From positions 86,463,426 to 86,527,425 of the forward strand of contig NC_068360.1 in the NCBI RefSeq assembly GCF_020536995.1: a stretch of 64,000 nt of DNA, written 5' to 3'. The notes beneath the pieces are model-generated. The model did no database searches, was not told the DNA's origin, and saw only the letters and a program-made list of their open reading frames with translations. The stretch is from Dreissena polymorpha. Lineage: Eukaryota > Mollusca > Bivalvia > Myida > Dreissenidae. Position numbers and translations under genes: made by a program. This document shows, one piece after another, positions 34,889 to 47,275 of this stretch; within the stretch, counting starts at the first letter, position 1; each line of letters starts with the position of its first letter.

Positions 34889-35202
34889 GAAATTTAATAC
34901 CTACCCGTTGACAGTTGTATTATTTGCGTAATACAATAAAGACAATCGTATCCCAAATGTCGTAAACAGTCCTGTTAAACATTCTATATATGCGTGAAGT
35001 ATACATGTATTTAATAAATCGATTAAGCTAAGCTTTACAATGGGAATAAAGTCGTTGGAAGGATTAGATTTAACTAAAGCATTTCGAACGCAGAAGGTAT
35101 GTTATGTTATGATCATAAGTTAAAGTTACTACCTTTTGAATCAATGTAATATAATTTGAATAGTAATAATAAGTAATACTCAAACAAATAGTATTCTAAA
35201 CT
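34889..35202. other. Intergenic, no gene seen
   Basis: AT-rich spacer before the SINE. Nothing recognised. Confidence 0.5.
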
Positions 35203-35475
35203 GGGCCGTCTAGCTTAGTTTGTAGAGCACTGGACTACACATCCGAGGATAGCGGGTTCGATACCTGGCCCGGCCACATAACTTGTATTGGTCATGAAAG
35301 CATGTCTACAGCCATTCTTCGTTTAACCTCTGATTCAAGTAGAGAAGTTGTCAGATATTGGCAGACGTAAATACACTCATTTCTGGTAAAGCAGTAATGT
35401 CAGGAGAAGTTTGAGCTGATAAACTAACCCTCGTAATGTGACTAAAATGCTGGTGAAAACGGAGAAACATACATC
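35203..35475 (+). mobile_element. tRNA-derived SINE of bivalve type
   Basis: The head GGGCCGTCTAGCTTAGTTTG has an A box (TAGCTTAGTTTG) and a B box (GGGTTCGATACC). The body contains CTCTGATTCAAGTAGAGAAG and GTTTGAGCTGATAAAC, and ends near ATGCTGGTGAAAACGG. The acceptor and T stems do not pair well, so it is not a working tRNA gene. The layout resembles MetaSINE/BivaMD-type SINEs described in bivalves; that assignment is from memory. Confidence 0.8.
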
Positions 35476-35867
35476 CAAGCAATCACAGACAGAAATTTCA
35501 TATATACATCGATACATGCATAAATAACTACTTAATGCATGAATGTCTGAGCGGGTTCGTTATTATGCATATTGATGTTTTCCATATTTTTGTAATATTT
35601 GTAATAGTTTCTCTCACGTTCATTCATGCAATTTGGGTACAGACTGTATTGATAGATTATAACATAGGTGTGTGTCTATGGTTTGTCATGCGTTTAATTC
35701 TGCCGATCAATAGCATTTACCCACGTATAATAAACCCATTCCCAGCAGGTAATAATGATCATTTATAAATTGAAAGTATGCTCGCGACAAATAAAAGCCG
35801 ATTTCAATTTCAAATCTTAATCGGATAGTGGAATATGCAGTCGTCAGAGGTAATGTGTGATTTATTT
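35476..35867. other. Intergenic, no gene seen
   Basis: AT-rich spacer with a 77-codon hydrophobic open frame (35535-35768) that I take to be chance. Confidence 0.45.
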
Positions 35868-36292
<425 letters not shown>

Positions 36293-36756
36293 GTTGATAA
36301 TCAGACGTATAGCATCAATTATTAAATTTATTAATATCATTATATTGATCAAAACATTTGCGAGTAAAAATATTGTTTTCATTGTTGCATGCTGATAAAT
36401 GCATTTAGATTAATACGAAATACAAATCAATGTGTGAGGTTTCTAGCTGATTATGAGATAACCTATATAGCACTGAGAATCGTTGAATAACGTGGTTTTA
36501 TTATTTGAGAACCCTTACATATCGGATTATTAAGCCTTAAGCCTACTGTCATGAGTAAAACATTTTTCGCGTATGATATGTAACAAATAAATTGGTATAT
36601 ACATTGTTTGGGTTAAAATCAATATTAAACACACGAATATAAAAACAGAAAAGGTGCGTTGGTATATTTCGGGTGGGTGAATAATGACGTGTTTCAAATT
36701 TTAAATGTACAGGCATGTTGATCATTACATGGACACGTTCTTCTTTCTTCAGAAAC
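36293..36756. other. Intergenic, no gene seen
   Basis: AT-rich spacer. Nothing recognised. Confidence 0.5.
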
Positions 36757-36993
36757 GTAACCCATTTATGCCTAGCGTCCTGAAAAAAAGGACATTGCAA
36801 ACAGCGTAGACCCAGATGAGACGCCGCATAATGCGGCGTCTCATCTGGGTCTGCGCTGTTTGCTTAAATGAATTTCTTTATGAAATATTCTAAATATAGA
36901 AATATATATAGATCTACTTGACACCCCTAATTTTGGAAATAAATTGACCCAATTTAGAAGGATGGGAGAGTCCACTGGGCATAAATGGGTTAA
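36757..36993 (+). mobile_element. MITE family B, copy 4
   Basis: Left end GTAACCCATTTATGCCTAG (first base of TTAA changed), right end GGGCATAAATGGGTTAA. The internal hairpin at about 36788-36853 has arms of some 32 bp with a single G-T pair. Confidence 0.92.
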
Positions 36994-37555
36994 TTGTCTC
37001 TATTGATTTGTGTTCGTGTTGTCGTTTATTCTAACACGGCACGCGACTTGTTTTCTATACACAAAGAAGGAAATCAAGTGTGGGTTATTCTGCAATAACT
37101 TATGGGTGGAGCTTAATGTTTCGAAAATAGTTCCGAATAAATAAAGAAAATATTGCAGTAAAATGCACGTGCTAAAACCCGCTCTAAAAGAAATGTAATA
37201 AATGTAGCATGTATATAAATGTAATGAAACAATAAATTGTATATTTGGTGATAAGTGGCATAACCACGTCTACAAAGAATGTTATTTGTTGGGAAACGTA
37301 ATTCAGAAAACATTTATAGCATGTCAGCTTTTCAGTAGCATGAATAAACGTGACGACATTAAGTTTCTACGATTGTTGTTTTCAATGAAAGTGACGTTAT
37401 TTGCAAAATATTAATGAATGAAAATGACGTCATATGTTTGTACAATTTAATGACGTCACTAAATAGTGAACTTGGTACTTAGAAGGGCGGAGTATTGAAA
37501 AATATAGTTCACATCCTAAAGCTTGAACAAAAACAACCAGAATCGTGTTAGAATC
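36994..37555. other. Intergenic with TGACGTCA cluster
   Basis: No gene. TGACGT or TGACGTCA words occur near 37391, 37423 and 37451, and a related GTGACGAC near 37350, within about 110 bp. Confidence 0.5.
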
Positions 37556-37723
37556 GAAATAATATTTTTCTATGATGGTTTGTTGTCGAATAACCCACAG
37601 TAAGTTGTATAGATGCGTGTTATCAAATCACTCGTGCTTCGCACTCGTGATTTAATTCCTACGCATCTATACTCCTTACTGTGGGTTATTCGACAACAAA
37701 CCATGATAGAAAAATATTATTTC
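37556..37723. repeat. 168-bp near-perfect palindrome
   Basis: Two arms of about 80 bp beginning GAAATAATATTTTTCTATGA and GTCGAATAACCCACAGTAAG are inverted with few mismatches around a small centre near 37640 (GTGCTTCGCAC). No coding capacity. It is probably a foldback element or MITE. Confidence 0.9.
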
Positions 37724-38352
37724 TTAAATATAAATATCAGTTGGAAATATTGCAGCATTGCTCAATAACATTGATGGATAAAATAAAACAACAAATAGAT
37801 AAACTATAAAGTAATAAATAAAATAATTTGATGTGCATAATGCATCTGTGCGAAAGTAAGCGATCGATTTAGTCAATGTCATCATTATGGTCGAATAAAC
37901 GCGTTCCTGTTTTATAGGCTTCAGAATGCACAATTACTGCGCTCGATCCCTCGGGGTTCGAACATTCCAGAAACCGGAAGTTGAACTCCGCCATTCCAGC
38001 GTTGGAGAATAGCAGGAGTCACGCTTTTGGTAGATATAGCTCTTCAAAATTAACATAAACTCGCGAACGCTATGAGCATAATATTCCACCTTAAATATTT
38101 TTTAAATTCTTTTCATTTACCTATGGGATAAATCAGCTTTAATCGTATTCCTATGGTTGTTTATGTATTTTCTTCGTTGTGTAATACTTACTGACGGTTA
38201 CAAGAATTACTCTCCTGATGAGATTCCGGAGTTTTATTACTCTAGGCGATTCACAGCAGATTTCATTCTTGCACGTGCTTCACAAGTTTGACGACTCATT
38301 ACAAATATTTATGTCAGGTATTATTTGATTCCCTATCTGTGAATGGTTTCAG
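37724..38352. other. Region upstream of P1, missing first exon
   Basis: The first coding exon of P1 should lie here or further upstream, since exon A has no start codon. I could not identify it: an ATG followed by a donor at 38311-38318 has the right phase but would leave an intron of only 35 bp. Confidence 0.4.
37970..38000 (+). promoter_or_regulatory. Possible core promoter of P1
   Basis: GAAACCGGAAGTTGAACTCC contains an ETS-like CCGGAAGT, followed by CCGCCATTCC, similar to a YY1-type word. In animals such pairs are common near TATA-less transcription starts. It lies about 370 bp upstream of exon A in a locally GC-richer patch. This is suggestive only. Confidence 0.2.
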
Positions 38353-40736
38353 CCGTAAACGGAGGCGCCAAAAGGCCGCCTCTGACCCGCCGAAAGAGCC
38401 TGGACGGCTCTACAAACTCCATTACACTGCCACCACTGGAGCGCAGCCGCACTGACCTAGGTGAGATATGACAAAATAGTCTTCCACTAAATATGTATGA
38501 AACTAATGATTTAAGTATACATGTATATGAATGCGAGAGGTACTCGCATTTCACCAGTGAAAATCTAAATAATTTACACCCGTAACTTCATATCTGAAGA
38601 TAAAAACAAAACACATTTAAGAGAATATGTTATGCCTATGAGTTATCCCTTCCTGAACACATTTTAACCGGCCATGTTAGTCATAATATATGGGTTTACC
38701 TTCTTTACGAAAATACAATCCTTTTCCTTTGTGAGGGATCTTAGCCGTGATGGTTAACGTATACCTTGTTTCTCCTCGGGTCAAGACTATTCCAGGGAGG
38801 CCATAGTCGTTAGAAGTTCAAGTCGTAGGCCTAACACATTTCCCTTAAAATCAACGGCAAATATTCTTTTAAATCCAACATGGTGCTGGATTGTTGATTT
38901 CTTTGCCCAATTACTACAATAAACATCCACCAGAAAATAGCATAAACATTCAAAGTCTTCAAAGTTACTTGCATGAAAATAATAATCATTAAATTAAAAC
39001 ACAGCGTGCTTGCTTTTGGCGTAAAGTGAGAAAATTTACACACCATTTATACTCGAGCTTGCAAATGTTTTTTTTCTCACTGTACTGAAAAAATTTATGT
39101 CAGGTGTTTTCCATTTTATCAAACAAATATAATCTATAAACATCTAGAATCATCGTCATTACAGAAACAGAGAAGAACGCGCTATTACCTTATCGTTTTT
39201 TAATATATTAGGTTAATTTTAGAGTAAAATAACGACGACGCTTGCTGAGGCGTTCTTTTTATTCTTTGCAATTACAAAACGACATGGCAGTAACCTATGT
39301 TGCTGTTTGTCACACTTCTACGCCCCATTTATAATGAACTAATGAATTAATATCGCAACAATTCTTCTTTATAGCGGGAATGAATTTGTGGCATGACAGT
39401 CTATAAATAGATGGTATCGTCACTGCGTGCCTGTAAGACAGTCGACGCTTGACGCGTTAATCATGACGTCCTGAGCACTTGCTTGTAATTGGACATCCCC
39501 ATTTTCCGTCCCGTTAATACCACTCACTTTTCGCCAACACCAACAGGTAGCCTAGTGACAGCAAACAGGCGACCGAAATCGCCAACCCCAAATCACACGA
39601 TGATCAACAAACGAGATCCAAACCTGCTGCGAACCCCCGACTTCCGGGCACTGCTTACTACTTCCGCCCCAATTCCCAACCTACTGGACCCGCCGCCACG
39701 AACCGCCGAGCGGAAGACTCCGCCCCGGAAACCCCTAAAATTGTGGAGGAACGAAGTGTCCAAGTAAGTCCATTTAAACTTATCATTTTAAACAAATCAA
39801 ACTGAATAACTCTCACTAAGTTATATCGTTTAAAGATGCTTTCTAGAAGCTTCGGTATCAGCTGACAGTTACTGCAAGTTACATGTACATGTATTTTTAT
39901 TGCATGTATGTATTATTGCAGTTGACAATTACTGTACCTACATGTATGTATTAATGCAGTTGACTTTAACATGTATGTTACATGTATGTTTTTATTGCAG
40001 TTTACTAACATGTATGTTACATGTATGTTTTATTGCAGTTGACTTTTACATGTTCGTTAAATGTATGCATTTTTGCTTTTCGAATCTGTCAAATTGTGAA
40101 TATTGTTCGAGGTCGCCGTGGTGTAATGGATACGGTGTCCGCCTAGCGACCGGGAGGTCAAGGGTTCGATCCCCACCGTGGGAGCGTTCTTTAGATCTCC
40201 CCCAAAGACACCAAGTACTGGTTTTAAGCCCAGGAAACGGACTCGAGAGCCTTAGGCTTTCGATGCAATCGAGCTAAAATAAATAAGTTTAAACTAAATT
40301 GTGAATAGGTCCCAAATGAAACTGCGATGTATGTTTTCGTTTATCTAGCATATACATTTATTGAACGTTTTCAGTCAAGTTAATTTCTTCGACGACGACG
40401 CCTTACAATGTAATAAGTGCAAATAACTCTTTGATTCTCAAAAAAGATCCTTAAAAATAATGGCGTATGAAAAACAACATATATACATCTGTTCACAGGG
40501 AGGTGCCGTCCCGGCCCCCGATAGCCCTTCGATCCGATTGGAAGGCCCCTCCGGCCGAGTGGGACGACAGAGACCAGTACATCTACGGGGCCAAGCCCGT
40601 CTTCTACACGAACCTCAAGTACGCCAACAGCAAGGACTTTACCATCAACCCAGAATGGCTCTCCGAATTCATGACCGTCTCCACGTATTCCAATGCCTAT
40701 CGCACATGCGCACTGAGATATGGCTGGTGTGCCTAG
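38353..40736 (+). CDS. P1: unrecognised three-exon gene, 5' end missing
   Basis: Three exons join in phase. Exon A (38353-38460) follows GTGAATGGTTTCAG and ends CTAG|GTGAGA. Exon B (39547-39763) follows CGCCAACACCAACAG and ends CAA|GTAAGT. Exon C (40499-40736) follows ACATCTGTTCACAG and ends in TAG. The joins create Gly (G|GT) and Lys (AA|G) codons. The visible protein is about 186 residues. The first two thirds are basic, rich in Pro, Arg, Ser and Thr and probably disordered (RRKSLDGSTNSITLPPLERS). The last 70 are rich in aromatic residues (AEWDDRDQYIYGAKPVFYTN, DFTINPEWLSEF) and end YGWCA. No signal peptide or membrane span is visible. Short Pro/aromatic proteins of this kind are often axonemal or sperm proteins, but I have no motif to claim that. 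Intron 2 carries a SINE. A partial broken copy (P2) lies 18 kb downstream; the aromatic C-terminus is almost unchanged between them, suggesting constraint. Confidence 0.75.
40103..40295 (+). mobile_element. tRNA-derived SINE, family D, in P1 intron 2
   Basis: It starts near GGTCGCCGTGGTGTAATGGA (A box), has the B box GGTTCGATCCC, a body with AAACGGACTCGAGAG, and ends GTTTAAACT. A 12-bp direct repeat AAATTGTGAATA flanks it (40091-40102 and 40296-40307). The paralogous intron near 58410 has a single uninterrupted TGTGAATAGGTCCCA, that is, the empty site. Confidence 0.93.
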
Positions 40737-40816
40737 CGCGCGTGGGATTAATTGCCCGAGGATTTTGATGTTATTGTTGTTTATGGTAAAATGTTCGAGT
40801 TAATATACGTTGATAA

Positions 40817-40822
40817 AATAAA
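40817..40822 (+). promoter_or_regulatory. P1 polyadenylation signal
   Basis: AATAAA about 80 bp after the P1 stop codon, within GATAAAATAAAT, conserved at the same place in P2 (58886-58891). Confidence 0.6.
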
Positions 40823-41252
40823 TACTATCATACCTGCCATTTCATTTTTGGATTCCTTATGTTTCAGCTGTGCAATGTGGAGTTTTACGCTCTATACAGT
40901 ATATGTATATGAAGCATGATTAAATCATACTTCGAAGGAATGATGGTGCAAATAGAACGCCGCCCCCCTCTTTAACATATTTTTTTTAGGAATGATTTAA
41001 AAAATAATTTAATTTGAATATGTTTGAAACTGATATTTTCTGCAATTTGCAATATTTTACCTTGATGATATCCTCTGAAATGTAAAAGCAGATGCAAATT
41101 GACGGTGTTTTTCAGTCATTAGCTTAATCTTTTCCTGACGTGAATGTCTTTTCTCGTCTGTGTATGCATGCGTTTTTGTAAAAAATGAAAGCTCGTTTCA
41201 CTTGTGTTACGCCTATTCACAAACTTCATTTCACCAATCATTACCGTCTATC

Positions 41253-41512
41253 GAGTCGCTTTCTATGAAAACTGGGCTTAATGCATGTGCGTTAAGTGTC
41301 ATCCGAGATAAGCCTGTGCAGTTCGCACAGGCTAATCAGGGTCGACACTTTCCGCCTAAACTTTATTTTCGGTAATGAGGGACTTCCTTGAATCTTAAAA
41401 TACCATAAAGCGGAAAGTGTCGTCCCTGATTAGCCTGTTCGGACTGCACAGGCTAATCTGGGACGACACTTTTTGCACATGCATTAAGCCCAGTTTTCTC
41501 AGAACGCGGCTC
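41253..41512 (+). mobile_element. MITE family A, copy 4
   Basis: Inverted ends GAGTCGCTTTCTATGAAAAC and GTTTTCTCAGAACGCGGCTC with both hairpins. It lies in segmental duplication copy 1 and has no counterpart in copy 2. Confidence 0.92.
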
Positions 41513-43864
41513 AATACCAAGCTATGCTCAGTCTCCATTACGTCCATGTTGTACAACATACTTGACAGATACGGCATTAACAAACTGGATATACCGGACA
41601 TGAACAAATCTTTCATTACAATTTATCCAATATTGTCCTTGTATAAAATATAACGAGATTTTCTTTTTACAGCAATTCATTTTTATTATGGTTAGAATGT
41701 CGTTGCAATTATATTGTCATAAACATGTTTGGTTAAAATAAGCATATTTTTGAAAATCTTTAAATCTAAATGGGTCGTTTATTTTGAAATCAGTCACGAG
41801 AATATGAACAATGTTCACTACAAAATTTAGAAATCAATCTCATAATAGCGGTTGCAAGACTTGCTTATCAGGACAGTATATTAACTTAGATTTATCTCTA
41901 CTGAAAGTATAATGAAAGATATATTCCATGTGATTTTTTCACTTGATTATGCATTTTTAGCCAATTCATATGCATTAATATCAACTTTCGCATTATTAAC
42001 GAGTCATCATTTACGAGACGTATGTGCATATAACTTGATTATTATTACGCTATCAGTCTCAAATATGTCTGCCGTGTGCAAATAATTATCGTTTGCGTCA
42101 GGTTTGAAACTGGATTAGTGTATGAGTACTCTCTAGGAAGTAAAGATAATGATCTTGTTTTTCACTTTTTACTTACTGGAGTGTTATTGTAATCTACATA
42201 TGTCTTGATATTACCGCTTGCAAATTGTCAATTTATCTCAAGTGATGTCTACTGATAAACCATACAAATTCAGTCTGTCAAGGTTGTCCCGTTATTGCAC
42301 AACCTGTCTCATAAAGTATCTACTTGAAAAAAGTTTAGACAGCAAAACCTCTTCATAGTTTAAGAACATTGGTTCGTTTTCTTTTGTTTCATGTATGTTA
42401 TGCTCAGTTGAGTAAATATGAAATATTTGTGAAACCATTAAGAACAGATTTAAAACATTTAATACTGACTTTTTAAAGTATGCAAGACAATGAAACACAC
42501 ACTTCAACTTTGAATTGCTTAATAATATACATATGTTTATTATTTAAACAGGACGTAAAACAGCGGATGATTGAAGCATTTAATCAGAAGCAAAATAGCA
42601 TTAACCCATGCATATATATACATTTGTAATTGTGTCCCTTTACTAATTGTCCGTAACTGATATAAAGAACGCGAAACATCAGCTACACATGTCTCTCATG
42701 TATCTCATGCAAGAGAAAAATATTATCTTAGCTCGAGGCCATTAATTATTAGAAATGACCAACTACCATACAGTCATTCCTACCACACAAAAATACTACA
42801 CACATCATAAAATAGGCCGTTAATACGAACATTAAAAAATAGAACTTGGGAAGTCGGTCTTGGAACGGTCAAATCAAATTTCTTACACAATTTTTGCCCA
42901 AGAACATCACACGTGGTTATCATGTAAGTGTAAAATATAAACGAACCCTAATGCATCACAGTTCAAATCAAATATAAAAAAGAAAACGCGTTTGAATTTA
43001 GATCCGTCAACTGTTCAATTGTTGTATGCAAAGTATCTGGAGCATAAGGACTTTCTAAAGCAAGGGAATAATGCTAACCAGAAATGTTCACATAAAACGC
43101 ATACGAAGAAAGAAACGCAGAAACAGAAATATACCCGAACTTCGCATTTAACTGAGCCCGAGTCACCGGAGCAAACGTCTTTAGGGTGGACATACTGCTG
43201 TTTTGATTGAGCTGTCTGATTGTAATGTTGCCAAAACAAGATTTTCGTTATATTATAAATGTTAAATCGTGTTGTTTACTAACAATGAGCATGATCATTT
43301 TGTTCTTTAATGTGTAAACGGCACAGAAAATATATATCTTGCAAAAATCGTGATGGTGATGTTACTATATCTTTTTTTATCAAAACTTCGTTTTCGTATA
43401 CACAATGGCAGAAATAACGAACATTATATTATTCTGGTATGTATTTCTGATATTTGGCAAATGAAAATTCAAGCGAGCAAAAAGTTGGTTATTTATAAAA
43501 TCTTTTTCACCGAAACTAAAATGTGTCGGACATAGATTGGTAAGGTATGGTGATTTTTTTAAATTGCTTTATAATGTTACCGTTGTTTCCTCGCGGAATC
43601 CCAAGTCATATTATATTGGCATGGAAGGTATTTCGTCATATTGACTGGCAAAGTAGTACCAACTCACGAAATTGTGGCTCTGAGAGTTTTCACAGATTCA
43701 ATGATTATTATTAGTAGCATTAGATATGATAGTATTATATAAATTAATGATATCGTATCAGTCTTTGCAATGGTTAATTACAGTATTTAAATAATAATTA
43801 TTACTCCTATAGTTATATTACATGTACATCTATTTGGTTGACTATATTATAATTATTAAAAAGA
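41513..43864. other. Intergenic, partly duplicated, no supported gene
   Basis: The first 500 bp belong to the segmental duplication. A lysine-rich open frame at about 42992-43210 has no ATG, no domain and no clear splice borders; I leave it uncalled. Confidence 0.45.
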
Positions 43865-44166
43865 ACAAGAGATGTGTTTGCCAGAAACACAATGCCCCCT
43901 TCTACGCCGCTTTGAAGCCATATATTTGACCTTTGACATTGAATGATGACCTTTACCTTGACCTTTCATCACTCAAAATGTGCAGCTCCATGAGATACAC
44001 ATGCATGCCAAACATCAAGTTGCTATGTGAAGCGACATAGAAGTTATGAGCATTTTTCGAAACCTAAATGCGAAACCTTAATGCAAAGTGTGACGGAAAG
44101 ACAGACAGACGGACAGAAGGACGGACAGACGGTCCGATCACTATATGCCCTCCTTCGGGGGCATAA
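43865..44166 (+). mobile_element. Family-C element
   Basis: Starts ACAAGAGATGTGTTTGCCAG, with AACACAATGCCCCCTT, then ACCTTGACCTTTCATCACTC, a GACAGACAGACGGACAG tract, and ends TTCGGGGGCATAAA. Confidence 0.85.
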
Positions 44167-46228
44167 AAATAAACTTACTTACAATGGTAGTAATTATGGT
44201 AGTAGAAATAGTTTAGAATTTATAACACTTCATTGACAATAACAACTTATTGTTTCTTTGATCTAGGCCAAATCTGATGTTTTGAGCAATTCTAGTTGCT
44301 GTAGTCTTGTGAGTAAAATATACTTAAACGAAATATTATAGAAATGAAAAATCATATGCATATACTTAATCTATTTATTAAAGATCCCTATACATGTCTT
44401 TATTTACTTTATTACAATAAAATGTGTAATATGGTATGCCATTCATCAACAGCTTATTGTACTTTATACCTGTAAATACAATAATGAATGTCATAAATAC
44501 TTTTCTCTTGCAATTAATTTTACATATGATGTTGGTTTACTAAAATGAGAAATAGCTACATTGTCCATAAATGTACATACACGGTGTGTTAAGGTTTGAA
44601 TAGCCTTATAAATCAAATAAACTAGAGTTGTTATATTTTAAATTCTAGTTCAATATATGAACTTTTCTATGGAGCATACGCTTATGTCTAATTATTGTTA
44701 TTTAAAGTAATGAAAATATGACTTGTATATTTTGTTCTTTTCTTTCATGTGTACAGATTCAGCATCAACACATTGTTTTTGTACTTATCCTGTGAGACCT
44801 ATATTAAGAAATCCAGTGCTGGAAAATCAAAAATCTTCGTTACCAACTGAAATAAATATATATTTAAAGAAAAAGTGTGTATTAACTTAAGTAAATAATA
44901 ACTGTCAAACATCATTATGTTACCGGGTCACTTACCTAGATTGAAATACTTTTATTACTTAAGTATTTTACCATGAGTCACAGCGTGATCACTTATGCCA
45001 ATAGTAAGAAAATATTGATACAGGGAAACACCTACATGTAATTCACCTTTTTTAATAAAAAATGTATATCACTTAAGTTACAGTTACTTAAAATTGCAAA
45101 CAATTTAAACTAAAACTTACAAGAGGGTGATATTAAGTTTGTAAAGAACTAAGAAATGACAGTTGTTGTTGTTTTTTTTACAAATATTATCGGTGAATTT
45201 ATTAATCTTAATTTTGATGTAATACTGTCACAACCTAGTTTAACAATACTAATGTAGTCTATTTAGGGCCAATGGAACTTTTGATTCCATGCTTTGAGTT
45301 TCATTCTTGGGTTCTTACATTTTGTCTGGATTTTCCAATAAACAATAGTGGACAGAGGCTGATCAATTTGTTATTAGAAACCCAAATGTCATAACAAAAT
45401 TAATAGTTAATTAAATACCATTTGTAAATTTATTCTTAGACTTTAGGGAATATTACATATTTACACTAAAAACACGCTGTGTTCTTCAATAGTATTGCTT
45501 TTACATGGCATGGACTGCTTTCTTTAAAATTTTAAACATAGTTCACAAAATGTTGCATTAATAATTTTACTTAGGTAATTTCAAAATACCTTTAAGACTA
45601 ATTTAGTCAGTCGGTGCAACATTTATAAACACAAAGATTTAAAGGAAAAACTAAAAGAAAAAATAGGAACTTTTTTTTCTACGTTTACTCATATTTTTTG
45701 CACGTGTTCACATTTTAATTCTCGGATCAGTGCATATATCACATGTCAATTAAACTTACTAAGTAAGAATGCATTTGTATAAAAAAAGTACATGAAATCA
45801 AGTGTGTGTTTTTTTTTTCATTTGTGCTGCTACATTCTTTTACAAATTTTGCTCTGTGGAGTACTCAGTAATATGAAAATGGTATGTATGTGTAGCTAAA
45901 TGTACATGTACGCTATTTATATTAAATTTGATTAAACAATATCTTTATTGGGGTTGTATTATTGAATAAACCAACTTTTTGACACTCCACCAATATTGAG
46001 CTGATTTTTTAATGGGCAATATTTGGTTTCAAAGAATAAGTCCTGTAAAAATCCTCTAAATTTCTTTGCTTTTTTCATGAATAAAACTGAGAGATGTATT
46101 GAATTACAGTACCTTAACAACTAATTTACTTCCAGGTTTAACCAATCTAGTTGGACAGGGACATTACATTTCAACTCTTGTGTCGTCGAGCTGGGCCATA
46201 GGGTTGTTTTAGAAGCTTACAAAAAACA
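44167..46228. other. Intergenic, AT-rich, no gene seen
   Basis: Two kilobases without a supported open frame, splice pair or repeat. Frequent poly-T runs and AATAAA words only. Confidence 0.5.
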
Positions 46229-46234
46229 AAAACA

Positions 46235-46503
46235 AACAAGAGATGTGTTTGTCAGAAACACAATGCCCCCTATTGCGCAGCTTTGAAGCCATATATTTGA
46301 CCTTTGACCTTGAAGGATGACCTTGACCTTTCACCAACAAAATGCTCGGCTGTATAAAATACACATGCATGCCTAATATCAAGTTGCTATCTTCAATATT
46401 ACAAAAGTTATTGCAAAAGTTTAACCAAGGTTAAAGGTTGGAGACAAAATGAAAGACAGGCCAAAAACAATATATCCACGATCATTTGATCCGGGGACAT
46501 ACA
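46235..46503 (+). mobile_element. Family-C element
   Basis: Starts ACAAGAGATGTGTTTGTCAG, has AATGCCCCCTATTGCG, GACCTTGACCTTTCACC, and ends GATCCGGGGACATACAAAT. The GACAGACGG tract is reduced to a single GAAAGACAGG. Confidence 0.82.
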
Positions 46504-46936
46504 AATAATTGCCCACACAATTTTAAAATGTGAGTGTTTGATATGTTTGCTTTATGAAAATTTGATGAATACTTAAAAACAAAGTTGAAATACATGATAT
46601 TTGTTAGTTTTACAACATACGATGACCACGGACTTGTACTTTTGACCAGACAATTAGAATACTTGAGATGGTTGGCATGGCATGTCTTGGATACTGACCA
46701 TGGAAAGTTAATGTGCATCTGTGTTGACAAAAAGTATTAACAATGTTGGATGCATGCTTACTTCAAAAATGCTCTAAGAATCTTGACTTCGAAGATGATT
46801 GTGTTTTATGTCTTAAGCACTATAGCCATGAAGCAAAAATATGTAGTGTTAGTTTCATAGAAATACTGCTGGCGACAACTCGAACCATGGGGAGAAGTTT
46901 AAAAACAAAGTTATACTACAGAACTTAGATACACGA
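46504..46936. other. Intergenic, no gene seen
   Basis: Open frames here (46482-46730 minus, 46743-46928 plus) lack motifs and splice borders. Confidence 0.45.
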
Positions 46937-47275
46937 ATTTCCCTTCTTCTTCTCCTTCTTCTTTTCCGGTAAAGGTCAGGAGTCTCAATAGACTGTTTGA
47001 CCTAACTGAGGGATGAGAGAGCCACAGGGTCTCTTCCAATTTAAAATCTAAAAGACTATGTGAGCATTAAACTATGTACAGGCTTTGGTTACGCTGTCTT
47101 AGAGGGGGAGGCTCTGAAATGGGCCAAAGCAGTCTCAAACCCATCTAGGTAGGTAGAGTCAGTGACAATGATCGGCAGCTGGTTCCACTGGCTTATCGTT
47201 CTGTGATAGAACGAGTTATTATAGACGACAGATTTTGAGGTTGCCTTGTTCCTCTCCAATTCCCGCCGGGACCGA
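46937..47275 (-). mobile_element. 3' end of a second LINE family
   Basis: On the minus strand a frame reads RNKATSKSVVYNNSFYHRTI then SQWNQLP and ends in TAA near 47096, followed by an untranslated tail that closes with a GAAGAAGAAGAAGGG run. The SF-HRT-W--LP signature is the usual C-terminus of jockey/CR1-type ORF2. All upstream reverse-transcriptase sequence is missing (5' truncation). It differs in sequence from the LINE at 10395. Confidence 0.75.

Larger units (their letters stand above)
39379..42020 (+). repeat. Segmental duplication, copy 1
   Basis: Collinear with 57720-60020. Shared sequence covers the intron before exon B (GACGCTTGACGCGTTAATCA), exons B and C, the 3' untranslated region, and downstream non-coding words such as GAATGTCGTTGCAATT (41696 and 59552) and CGAGTCATCAT (42000 and 60000). 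It does not include exon A. The SINE at 40103 and the MITE at 41253 are found only in this copy. Confidence 0.8.

Noticed and set aside
35203-35277. Functional tRNA gene
   Set aside because: A and B boxes are present, but the acceptor and T stems pair badly, and the sequence continues into a SINE body.
38311-38352. First exon of P1 ending at 38317
   Set aside because: ATGTCAG|GT has the right phase, but the intron would be only 35 bp, and the same ATGTCAGGT word occurs by chance at about 39095.
39489-39546. ATG at 39489 as the start of P1 exon B
   Set aside because: The paralogue P2 has no ATG at this place, while the acceptor CCAACAG directly before GTAGCC is conserved and joins exon A in phase.
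42992-43210. Lysine-rich frame of 72 codons as a gene
   Set aside because: Begins at TTG with no ATG, no recognisable domain and no clear splice borders.
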